NCBI GenBank assembly: GCA_023213395.1
Contig: CM041465.1
Location: 138,019,741 to 138,083,740 of the forward strand
Length of the DNA: 64,000 bases
Origin: Cycas panzhihuaensis
Lineage: Eukaryota; Cycadophyta
Direction: 5' to 3'
Program-made: the position numbers and the translations under genes
The notes under the pieces: generated by a model
What the model saw: the letters and a program-made list of their open reading frames with translations, nothing else
Databases searched by the model: none
What the model was told of the DNA's origin: nothing
Shown: positions 48,639 to 59,113 of the stretch, in pieces
Layout of the letters: every line of letters starts with the position of its first letter
How positions within the stretch are numbered: position 1 is the first letter of the stretch

Positions 48639-51141
48639 TGAAAACGCTCTTCGCGGGGCAATGATCCAACGCCTAGCGGGAAGGGCATACAAACAACATG
48701 CTAAGTAGGCTAAATAGCGAGGATCATACCTCACAGGACGCTCGCGCACGGAGCGCTGCACGGATCGCAAGGTGCCCGGTTGCTTGTGTAGCTGCAAGAC
48801 GAGGCCTTCCTACCCTTCTGATGGCCGGAAGGGAAAGGAGCTCAAGACGCCGCGCTTCTCAAGGCAATGAGAAGGCGACGAGGGGTAACCAAATTTAACG
48901 TGTAACGGGTGTAGAGTAAGTGCGGCTACAGAGGTACAGGTGAATAGGTCCTCTACTACTATGTCACGCAATGCAATAAAGTAATACGGGAAAGCAAATG
49001 TAAAGTAAATGGTTATTTTTCCTCTTTCCTTTTATGTTCCTTTATCTACCACAATACATGTAAAGAGACACAAAAGTGTAAGGGAAACGTAATAAAAATA
49101 TGGAAAATACCTGGATCCAACGTTCGAATGGAAGCGCGGATCCCCTTCCTCGGTTGAGCTCCTTTCCTCCTCCCGCGCATGCAACGTCGATCGAAGACAA
49201 CGGAGGGGGTGCACTTACCTCCCCAAGAGCATGCAAGGACTAAATGAAATGAGAGGAACGAAAGAAAAGCTCAAACAAAAAGGGGGAAGAAATACCATGC
49301 GGGGGCCGACCGGCGACGGGTCGATCTCGCGCAATGCTTCCTCCAACGCGATCCTACAAACAAACCCAAAGAACGCCTTCCTCTCGGGAGAGAGGCTACG
49401 AAGCACAACAAGATATATGTATATATGGCAATAAAATCAACTAAGCTAGAAAAACGTAGTTAAGCGCTAACACGTAACAAAAATGAAATGAATCAGACGC
49501 AGAACATGCAAGCTATCATACACCATAAAACATGCTATTAGGGACTGAGTGTAGCCTCGAGATGGCTAACTCACCCACGGGAGGTCTCCACGGGGTTCGG
49601 GAAGTCAATACTAGCAGGCAATAAGGTGAGATAGGTTGTGACAAGTTACCTACGCCAAGAAGAGAGTTCAAACCGACTTTAGGTTTCCTAACCTCGCTTT
49701 CCCAAGGGAGCGGTAGTAAAGGGAGAGAGGACAAGGGATTTAACCCTTGGGGAGAAGGACCAATGGGGGACTAACCCGCACCTATCTCCCTCAAATCCTT
49801 GTGTAAGACCCTTTGTACCGGCTAGCTTAAGAAACGGTGAAAGAGCAAGCTAAGGGGGTAAGGATGAGTCTCAAGGAAATGTAAAGAAATGGGCCCAATC
49901 CAAGGCAATTTCTATAGCAAGCCACAACTACCAAGGCTACTTGCATCAAATGGTAAATGAAATCCCAAGGAAAGCACATACAAAAGAAGGAGAAGAGCTT
50001 GCAAGCAAAACCACAAAAAATAAGAGAAAAAGCACCAATGAAAGACAAGAACTACCTTAAATGGGAGAGAGCATGCATGCATGTACCTTGGCTACTTGGA
50101 GCAAACTCAAGCAATGTCTAAGAGGTGGTGTTGAATGTCTCTGCAAGAGAGTAGAAGAGTAGAGCTTCATGCAAGTTGAGAACTTGAAAATGGGTCTTGA
50201 AGTGGTCTTTGGTGAAGAAATCCCCTTGAAGCTTTGGGTATTTGTGAAGAGGAGTGGTGCTTGTAATGGAGCTCCGTGAGGGGCAAGAATGGCCTGCAAC
50301 TGCCTAATAAGAGTACCACTGCACTTCCAACCGTCAGAGGGGAAGACCCTTGTCATCGCTTTCTTTTCTTTTGTCTTTTAGTGAAGAAGTTCTCTAGAAA
50401 TCTTGAGAAGTGAGTTGAAGAATCATTCAAATGAATAGAAAAAAGGCTTTATGCCTTGGGCATGAAGTGAACGCTGGGGGCAGGGCGCCCAATCCGTGAG
50501 CCACGCCGCAGTTCAAAAACGCGCGCCACCGTGGTTTCTTTTTTTTCAAATTTTAAACAACAGATCACAAGAACTTCGGCACTCGAAACTCCATGGTACC
50601 GCTGGAAACTCCGCTGCATCGCTTTAGTTTACCGCCAGACGCCAAAATTCAAAAAAGAGAAAAAAATAATATAAAAATCATAAAAATCAGGTTTTGAGGC
50701 ATGGTTAAAGGCCAAGCCTGAAATACATCAACTGGGGGAAGACCCAGGCAGTGGGCACGTACTCAAAACGGTGCAAAGAGCCCTAACTAAGGGTTAAACC
50801 AGGCTTAGGAAGGGTTTGCAACATAAGTGGCACGTGGTAACAGGAATAAGCAAGCTGGCAAAAGCATCCCGAAAGACCATGGAGACATCGTGAGTGGTTG
50901 TACGCCATACGGGGTGTCGCATTCACTGAAGAATGCCCCCGCTGTGAGTCGTCATAGGCTAGGAGGTGCCGTTAGGCATATGCATTATGAACAAGCAATC
51001 AAACAAATGCATGTAGGCAGGCACATGTCAATCAAACTGTTCTAAATTCCCTTAGCAATCATAAGTAAGAAAGGTAAGAACATATACCTGCACAAACCTG
51101 TGTCGATGCGTCCCGAGTCCATTCCCAATAGTTGGGAAACA
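48639..51141 (-). repeat. array LTR 4 (outer, 5' end of the array)
   Basis: 2503 bp, TGAAAACGC...GGGAAACA, followed by TSD ACATG. Closest to LTR 1. A CATATATACATATATC-like word near 49410-49430 could be a promoter element on the minus strand; not established. Confidence 0.88.
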
Positions 51142-51146
51142 ACATG

Positions 51147-51227
51147 TTATAGTTGAATTGGGTAAAATATATATGTAATTATCTTTGGTATAAGTAAACA
51201 ACAAAATAAATGAACAATATTTTGTTG
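51147..51227 (+). repeat. resumption of the duplicated unit-1 sequence
   Basis: Matches 18092-18172 and ends in TGTTG, the TSD of the short gypsy element. Confidence 0.88.
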
Positions 51228-51477
51228 TGTTACGGATCTTTTCCGTAACTGGAGCACAATTTAAAAGATTCCAAAGAACACAAGTACGCTTGAAAGTAAA
51301 TTTGCAGTGAAAAGACCAATTGGTCTTGATTGATAAAAATAAGTGATGATCTTCAATACACTGGAGGCCTCATTTATAAGTGCATGATAGGCCTTTTCAA
51401 TTATAAGTTACAACTCTTGGAGATGCCCTTTCACTTTAATTAACAATTACTTAATTCCTTTAAGGAGGTCTGTAATA
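51228..51477 (-). repeat. 3' LTR of short element copy 2
   Basis: Shares the terminal CA-to-TA change with 18173-18422. Confidence 0.92.
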
Positions 51478-51729
51478 AATCCTCCCCCTTAAGATGTTTC
51501 GCCCAAGAAACATAGTCGAACGATTGCAACCCCTTAAACATATGATGTCCTTCATTGTAGTGGAGTCCATTAAGTGATTAGACGAATGTTGCGGGTATTT
51601 AATGGAAGATTCCTCTGGTTGAAAATCTCAACAGTATTTTTGGAGTGCTTGTGGTTGCTTTTTGACTTCTTCACCCTGATTCTCGCGTAATATGACTTTA
51701 GTTTTGTTTGATCTTTTTCTTGATAACAT

Positions 51730-53588
51730 GATGGTTCTTTTTTCTATCTTAAATCACATAAACTGCTCATCCATATTCATTTCGAAGGTTCTAAGTGTAC
51801 TGAGCCATTGACTGTCCAATACAATATCTACACCTCTGACATCAATGACGTAGAAATCTTCTATAATGCTGACGTCGTTTAGCGTGATGTTAAGGTTCTT
51901 CATTATAACTTAGCCAGAGATTACCTGCCTTCCTCCAACAATGACTTGGAAACGAGGAGTCCTTAATGGAAATAACCTAAGTTATTGTGTGCAGTTTCGA
52001 TCAATAAAATTATGTGTGCTACCTAAATTTATCAATATTGTTACAAATTGATTTTTGATAGATCCCTATAATTTTAAGGTATTTGATTGATTAAAACTAC
52101 TCATATATGATAGTGACATTTGCGGATGGTCGTCCTCGAGATTCCGTGGCTTTCTTTGATGTTCTGCATGATAACAATTGCTCTGATTATTTTCAGATTC
52201 TTGTTCTTCTTCGGCAATATTGTCATCCGCAAAGAATCGATTGTATATAGCTAGTTCTTTTGACATCTATGTGCAGGTTCCCACTTTTCCTCACATATGA
52301 AGCATAGGTTTCTTCTTCTTAACTCTTCTTGTTCTATTTTTGTTTTTTAAATGATTAGTTTTGCAGGTCGATTGATTGACAATTGTTTATGCTAAACACT
52401 TGGTAAAGGATTATGTTGACCAGGTGGAGGAATATAGAGATCTATGCATGTTTTGCATAAGGCATTGTGTTTATCTTCATGTATTTTGGCTAACTATATT
52501 GCTTTGTTAAGGTCCTTTGGTTCTTGAACTTTAACATCAGCTTGGATCTCTGTTTTTAGACCATCTATATATAACTAGATAAGTCGATTAGTCAGAATAT
52601 CTTCTAACACATAACTTAGCCTCGTGAATGCTGCACTGTATTCTTCCACATAACCAGTTTGTTTTAATTTTCATAACTTACAATAATAATCATGATTAGA
52701 TACGATTTCAAATCGCTTAATGAATAAATGCACAAATTCTTTCTAGGTTGGTAATTGATCTCGGAATGAAGTTTGCTCGAGACACTGCCACCATTTACAC
52801 GCTATGCCATCCATGTGTAGGGTGGCTAACAAAACATGCTCTTAATCTCCATTAAGCAGAAATAGTTTTCCATTTGTTATATCCATACTCTTGGCTCATG
52901 CGACTTTTGCTCTATACTGAAACATTGTATAGTAATTTTTTTTCTTTTTCTATGTTTGAATACTTTGTAAGCAGTTAAAGTATGCTTGAAAACCCACTAT
53001 CTTCTGTTCTTCAGGGGTCAGATTGTGATACTCATTAAGGTATTTTTTAATAGCTTCATTTTCAGTATTAATTGGAGTCGTCTCAGGACTGAAATATTGT
53101 TTAACAATATGATTTCTGATATGGGACTGTCGACTCATTGCCTCATCCTCTAAATCTGGAATAATCATGTCTTCTTTTCCATCCATTACTAAGATTATCA
53201 ATTTATCTAAGATCTAATGTAATATATGATTTAAGAGCACATTTGATGTCTGGATTGCTTCGTAGACTGCTTGAGTGATCGGTTTGACAATATCCTTTTA
53301 AATGGTATTATCTACCATATCTTCAGTATTCATTATTTTAATGATTGTATAAGTACAGTTCCAATGATTCCCTTCAGAATTATGCAAAGAATTTGTCAGA
53401 TTTATACTAACTCTTGTCGAGAAGATATCGATTGAATACATATGTGTGAGCACAATATAAGAATCGTCAAGATAAGCTTTAGTGTTTTTCGGAGCTATAG
53501 TTCCTCCACCGCCTAATATTTGATTGATGATATATTTCGTTTTTAAAATTGTATGTTTCACCTTTAAAGCTTGTATAAATTGGGGCAA
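51730..53588 (-). pseudogene. gag-protease of short element copy 2
   Basis: Same blocks as copy 1. Gag N-terminus is open from 53588 (96 codons) and 53201 (83 codons), the capsid core lies near 52440-52800 and the zinc knuckle near 52265-52310. The protease follows at about 51760-52060. Most stops are shared with copy 1, with some private changes such as a stop that shortens the 53588 frame. There is no RT or integrase. Confidence 0.82.
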
Positions 53589-54610
53589 TAATTTGACAAT
53601 AATTAAATGTTTGATTTGTTAAGAACGTAATGAGAGATTTAACTTAGTATATATATATATACATATGGGGTATTAATACAATATTAAAGGCTCATTATGT
53701 TAACAGATGTGAATTAGGTGATATTTAATATATGATATCAATAAGGTAAAATAATATATGAATAACTTATATATAATAGATGAGATGAATATTATTTAAA
53801 TGTTATTAGAGATATAATTTAAAGGGTCGTAAACGTAGGGTTTTAAAAGGTGACACCAATGTATAATATATATTACACTAGGTAAGGATACACGTAAAAA
53901 TTGCCAGAGCTATTGTAATGCATGATATGAAGCGATTTATAATATATGGATAACGCAATAGAGCAAGGCAAATTTTTGAATGATATATGCACATCTGCAA
54001 CTGACAAAAAATGACTACGTGGCTGTAAGAGGCAATAGATGCAATTGGAAGAGATGATGATAGCAGTGAATCTACTGACCAGTTAAGAGAAATTAAATGA
54101 GGCGACGGAAAAATCAAGGATGCAGAGAATGAAGAGATGTAGGTAGAACAAGATGACCTCTAATAATGGAAGGAAAAGATAAACAGATGACGACGAAGGA
54201 AGACTATGCAATAATAGAGAACAATAGCAAAAACAGGCAGGAACGATGAATGTAGGAAATGATTTTGACAATGATGGAATGTAGACGCACAAACCTATAA
54301 CGTCTAAAAACGATGGTGACATATATGTGTGTTGAAAAACACGCCACAAATATGTATATATGAATTACGTGAGGGTGAACTTCGTAATACATATGTACGC
54401 TGGTACGGACCCAACAAACTAAATCACTGTGTAGCCACAATGGATCGTGACGTTGGATGTCTGATCGTCAGAATAATGTGTAGTGTAGAGGAGACATAGG
54501 ATATAACACAGGCCTCCAATGACGACAGGAACGAGGAGATAAATGAAACAGGATGGAAGATTATTGCATATATATGATGGCAAAGTCGAGGAGAGTGCTT
54601 TGATACCACT

Positions 54611-54860
54611 TATTACGGATCTTTTCCGTAATTGGAGCATAATTTAAAAGATTCCAAAGAACACAAGTGCGCTTGAAAGTAAATTTGCAATCAAAAGACC
54701 AATTGGTATTGATTGATAAAAATAAGTGATGATCTTCAATACACTGGAGGCCTCATTTATAAGTGCATGATAGGCCTTTTCAATTATAAGTTACAACTCT
54801 TGGAGATGCCCTTTCACTTTAATTAACAATTACTTAATCCCTTTAAGGAGGTCTGTAACA
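54611..54860 (-). repeat. 5' LTR of short element copy 2
   Basis: Starts TATTACGG (TG changed to TA) and ends CTGTAACA, then TSD TGTTG. Confidence 0.92.
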
Positions 54861-55916
54861 TGTTGCTTTTGAAGAGTTAAGGAGTACTTATGACTTTATT
54901 TCTTCAAAATTAGTAAGAAAATTAAACTTAGTACCTATGAAAAAAGAACCTACTTGGGTTGAATCAGTTGACGATGAAACACTCAAGTAAACTAACTTTA
55001 AGGGAAAATGGTGAGATGAACTTTTCTCCCTTTCTATTCCCTTATGTCTAACATCTATCATTAGTAATAACAACCATTCTAAATAATAGGATTCAAAGGA
55101 AAGAACGTGGCATGGTCAACTGCAAATTGTTGTAGTGATTGAAATACTAGCTTGATTATGACTATAATAATACAACTATTATAACTACTTCAAGACATAC
55201 TAACTAATAAATATGGATAATAGACTCGACCTTACATCACTTATAGAAAAGAACTGGGTCTTAGAAAAAAGCTTAGAAAAGATGATAAGTAGTGGAATTA
55301 AAACTTAAGTTAGAAAATAAGGGAAGGGAATACTTGATGAATAATGATATGTTAAATGAAGAGCAATATCAAGACAAGCATGGATTTGTGAAGTCAAGTA
55401 TAGGAGGATCCACATCAAATAGTAAGAAAAGTGAAAGCACAACAATAATAAGGAAGGATAAAAATGGGGCAAGGGGCAAAAACAAAGGGGGAACGTTAAG
55501 GAGGGAACATAAACCACAAAGTAAAAAGAATGTAAGTAGATGGAGAAACAAGGCACAGAGAAAGCGTACAAAGAAAGGTGAATCAAATAGAAGCTTTGAA
55601 AGCTTAGGGACTGCCTCTAGCTTGAAGGACACTTATAGTTCTAATAGCCTGAATGAGTCTAATATGTAATCTTAATCGAGTCTAGAAAGACGACATCACT
55701 TGTTATGAACTAATAGTTGCACATTTTTAGGTGAACTAACATGTTTATTGGGTAATGGAAACCTTTTACATCATATTTAAGATGTAGAAGATCAAAGTAG
55801 GTTATTGTGGTGTCTTATTTTGGAGCATTGGTTATTTGTTGGCTAGCATAGGCAGTAGTGACTCTAAGAGGAGCCCTTGCCTTGAAGAGGATTAGCATTC
55901 ATCTTATTTAAATCAT
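54861..55916 (+). pseudogene. gag-protease relic of the downstream duplicate, left of the gap
   Basis: Protease fragment (54861-54990), then the unit-2 start at 54992. The basic N-terminal gag region is open for 125 codons (55292-55669): NNDMLNEEQYQDKHGFVKSS, Lys/Arg/Gly-rich middle, Ser-rich end. The open stretch begins at a GTG, and the first ATG is at about 55337, so no start is assigned. It is the longest of the three copies of this region because copies 1 and 2 have stops. Confidence 0.65.
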
Positions 55917-56416
55917 NNNNNNNNNNNNNNNNNNNNNNNNNNNNNNNNNNNNNNNNNNNNNNNNNNNNNNNNNNNNNNNNNNNNNNNNNNNNNNNNNNNN
56001 NNNNNNNNNNNNNNNNNNNNNNNNNNNNNNNNNNNNNNNNNNNNNNNNNNNNNNNNNNNNNNNNNNNNNNNNNNNNNNNNNNNNNNNNNNNNNNNNNNNN
56101 NNNNNNNNNNNNNNNNNNNNNNNNNNNNNNNNNNNNNNNNNNNNNNNNNNNNNNNNNNNNNNNNNNNNNNNNNNNNNNNNNNNNNNNNNNNNNNNNNNNN
56201 NNNNNNNNNNNNNNNNNNNNNNNNNNNNNNNNNNNNNNNNNNNNNNNNNNNNNNNNNNNNNNNNNNNNNNNNNNNNNNNNNNNNNNNNNNNNNNNNNNNN
56301 NNNNNNNNNNNNNNNNNNNNNNNNNNNNNNNNNNNNNNNNNNNNNNNNNNNNNNNNNNNNNNNNNNNNNNNNNNNNNNNNNNNNNNNNNNNNNNNNNNNN
56401 NNNNNNNNNNNNNNNN
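55917..56416. other. assembly gap, exactly 500 N
   Basis: A run of N of round length, so of unknown true size. The 226 bases before it (55691-55916) match the bases after it (56417-56640), so the flanks overlap. Confidence 0.99.
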
Positions 56417-57770
56417 ACATCACTTGTTATGAACTAATGATTGCACATTTTGGTGAATTAACATGTTTGATGAGTATTGTAACCTTTTATCATGTTTGGA
56501 TGTGAAGATCAAGTGATGAGTTATTGTGGTGTCTTATTTTGGAGCGTTTGTTGTTTGTTGGCTAGCATAGGCGATGAAGTGATTCTAAGAGGAGCCTTGC
56601 CCTTGAAGAGGATTAGCATTCATCTTATTTAACTCATTTTCTATATTATTTTTTAAATAATTAGCATATTTTTTAATAATTGGTGCTATTTATTAGTCGA
56701 TATGTGTTATTAAACCATTGGATTCATAATATTACCATAAAAGCAAAAGAAGAGAACAAAAAGAAATAAGCCGGTATAGTAGAAAATTGGAAACTTCTAA
56801 ATTATGAAGGAAAAAGAGGCATGGGAAGAGATAAAAATTGGATACATAAGCTAAGAAGATACTTTAAGACTAAGAGTAGTTATATCAGAGAGACCTCGAT
56901 AACCACATATTAATTAATAAGACTTCTTCACTCACTTGGTGGGCCAATATGACGAAACTCCATAGTTACAAAACAAAACCAAAGTTTATCCCTTAGAATA
57001 AATTAAAAAGATTTTTTTTATAATAGAAATTTATCTTTGAAAATTTCTTATAAGATAGTCTAAATATTTTTGCATAATTTAAAGCGTAGAAAGCCTTAAC
57101 TTATAAGTGAGCATAAAGAAAAAATTTGAAATCCTTAATAGATTTATACCTGATTATGTCACTGAGGAAAGGATCAACTTATAAGATTCATTAATGGATT
57201 GAATTGAGAATGTTGCACTTATGTATGGGTTGATAAGCCTAATTTAATGAATGACTACCACATTTATAGAGAGATATGAAGAAGCAAGGAGTGGAGAAAA
57301 AAAGGAGGAGGAATGGTTGCATGAAAGGAAGGTGCTTGCATAGGCGATGCACTTAAGACCAAAAGAAAGAGATATAAAAGTAAGTAGAAGGGACGGTCCT
57401 GAGCGGGATAGCAACTAGGATTATTGAAGCATTGAGACTTCTACTAGAGGCCATAATAGCTCTTAAGAGGAATAGTGCATTTGAGATTTATATGGGAAAC
57501 CTCTAGGTAGCTAAGTAATTAAAATCAAGTCCAAAATTAATGAAACAAATTTAAAACTATAAATTATTGGGAATGCAAAGAAGCACACTCAAGATAGAAT
57601 TGTTTAATTTAGGACATAAAGTCATCCCAAAAGTGCTATAGCTTGATTATACTTGTAATACCTTAATACCCTCACAACAATAGATGCACATACATGTTAT
57701 AGTTCAATTAAGGAAAATATATATGTAATTATCTTTCATGCAAGTAAATGACAAAATAAATGAATAATAT
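56417..57770 (+). pseudogene. gag relic right of the gap (unit 2 of the downstream duplicate)
   Basis: Parallels 22512-23850. The same gag words are visible (ENFL-type, LIRFINGLN-like and YVWV) but with many small insertions and deletions not present in the other copies, up to about 57900. This noise suggests a poor consensus at a contig end. Not translatable as read. Confidence 0.6.
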
Positions 57771-58090
57771 TTCATTGCTTTTGAAGGAGTTAAAGTACTT
57801 ATAACTATTTCTTCAAAATTAGTAAGAAAGGAGTAAACTTAGTACACTATGAAAAAGAACCTACTTGGGTTGAATGGGTTGACGATGAAACACTTAGGTA
57901 AACTAATGTTATTTTAGAAAATTTAATGTTTAAGATAAATAAATACCAAATATATAGAGATTTTCAATTGCTAGATTTGGGAAAGTATGAAGTAATAGGC
58001 ATGGTTTGTAGAATCCATTAGTGCGTATATAGGTTGCCATAATAAGCAAGTCATTATGACAAACATCTAATAGAGTTCTTATTATTTAAG
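57771..58090 (+). pseudogene. gypsy protease relic, downstream duplicate
   Basis: ISSKLVRK, then TNVILENLMFKINKYQI and RDFQLLDLGKYE, as at 23851-24180. One of the two internal stops of that copy (before NLMF) is a sense codon here (ENLMF), so that stop arose in the other copy. Confidence 0.65.
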
Positions 58091-58956
58091 TGAGGAGAGA
58101 TCCACCACGATTATAGACACTTCTACAACATAAGTTAAAAGGTGTGCTTGAAAGGGATGTAAACTTTTCTTTGATTTAATATAAGTAGTCTTTCTTTCTC
58201 TTTATAGAGAAGAAAACAATTATGTTTTTTCCTTTTCTTTCTAGAATGTTAATAATTAATTAAATTATTTTCTTTTTATTTTTGTTTAAGAATTACTAAT
58301 TAAACTATTATGGGGTTCTTATTATTTTAGGGGTATGATTGGGCACTGGTGACAACTTTTCTACCTATTGATGTTAATAGTGTTAATAGATCATGCCACC
58401 TCAACTAAAGAAATTGCCAATCAGACATGGCATATCTCGAAAAGCAAGTGAGCTATCATTAGTTTAACCTCTCTTTTACATCCCCAAACCCTGTCCCAAC
58501 CTCCAACACAAACACACATACTAGATAATGTATTAAGATAATTAAAACATAATATACATATATTTACTAGATAATACTTGAACATACAACACACACATTT
58601 ATATTATAAATGTGTATATTGTTTATTACAATGAATACAAACTATTAGATACATATATTCTAATAATTAGCATAAGTTTCTACACGTGTGATGGTATGAA
58701 TATGATTTGAAAAAAATAGTGCATTAGAAAATGATTTGCTTAACAACAACAAACATATAGATAATCTCCATGGCCTTACTAGAAGCTTGAAGTGGAGAAA
58801 AACCTTGAACCATTAAATAACATGATGGCAACTTAGCATAAATTATATGGGTCATCTCCTTTTGAGAAAAAATTAAAAACAATGTAGTTACTTAAGAGAG
58901 AGAGACAATAATACACTTAATAATATTCAACAAATTGCAAATGTGTTGATCAAAGG
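58091..58956. other. AT-rich DNA, end of the duplicate then unique sequence
   Basis: 58091-58745 repeats 24181-24838. From 58746 the sequence is unique in this window, with no gene seen. Confidence 0.7.
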
Positions 58957-59064
58957 ACAAGTATGCAAAACACCTTATCGATTTGAAAATTCTTTCCAAT
59001 CACCTTTTTAACAAGTATGCAAAATACCTTATAGATTTGAAAATTCTATCCAATAACCTTTTCA
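58957..59064. repeat. two-copy 54-bp tandem repeat
   Basis: ACAAGTATGCAAAA(C/T)ACC starts at 58957 and 59011; the copies differ at a few positions. Lies just past the 3' end of the receptor-like protein relic. Confidence 0.9.
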
Positions 59065-59113
59065 TATATGAGCCCTATTCTTTCAAATTATCTGAGTCCC
59101 CTCCCATGGTTTG

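Larger units (their letters stand above)
24978..51141 (-). mobile_element. 26-kb Ty3/gypsy (Tat/Ogre-like) array: four LTRs and three internal regions
   Basis: Starts TGAAACGC and ends GGGAAACA, flanked by ACATG at 24973-24977 and 51142-51146; the undisturbed site is visible at 18087-18091. Four LTRs of about 2.5 kb alternate with internal regions of 4.79, 4.70 and 6.67 kb. All coding motifs are on the minus strand. Primer sites beginning TGGCGACC abut the LTRs at 32279, 39473 and 48639. Only the third internal region has RT and integrase; the others have gag and protease. RT-RNase H-integrase order makes it Ty3/gypsy; the Tat/Ogre-like placement rests on the primer site and gag/RT style and is tentative. 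Clearly more GC-rich than its surroundings. Confidence 0.88.
51228..54860 (-). mobile_element. short non-autonomous Ty3/gypsy element with gag-protease only, copy 2
   Basis: 3633 bp with LTRs at 51228-51477 and 54611-54860, polypurine tract at 51478-51490 and primer site at 54597-54608 (GCTTTGATACCA, one change from copy 1). TSD TGTTG at 51223-51227 and 54861-54865, as in copy 1. It is a segmental-duplication copy, not an independent insertion. It carries about 160 bp more than copy 1 in the leader (about 54040-54260) and a much shorter TA run. Confidence 0.9.
17953..58745. repeat. tandem segmental duplication of about 6.9 kb, downstream copy split by a 26-kb insertion
   Basis: 17953-24838 is copied as 24839-24977 plus 51142-58745. 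The second copy starts at the unit-1 sequence GGTTTATACAAGAAATCTC and includes the short gypsy element at the same site with the same TSD, then unit 2 and the AT-rich tail. Both copies share the CA-to-TA change at the left LTR end. So the duplication came after the element inserted. Confidence 0.87.

Noticed and set aside
24978-51141. Possible bacterial contamination because of high GC content
   Set aside because: Gypsy RT, integrase, protease and gag motifs, LTRs and a 5-bp target duplication in plant DNA explain it.
51228-54860. Second short gypsy element as an independent insertion
   Set aside because: Same target base, same TSD, same flanks and shared decay show it is a duplication copy.
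55908-56423. Apparent 171-codon open frame on the minus strand
   Set aside because: It consists of the 500-N gap and is not sequence.
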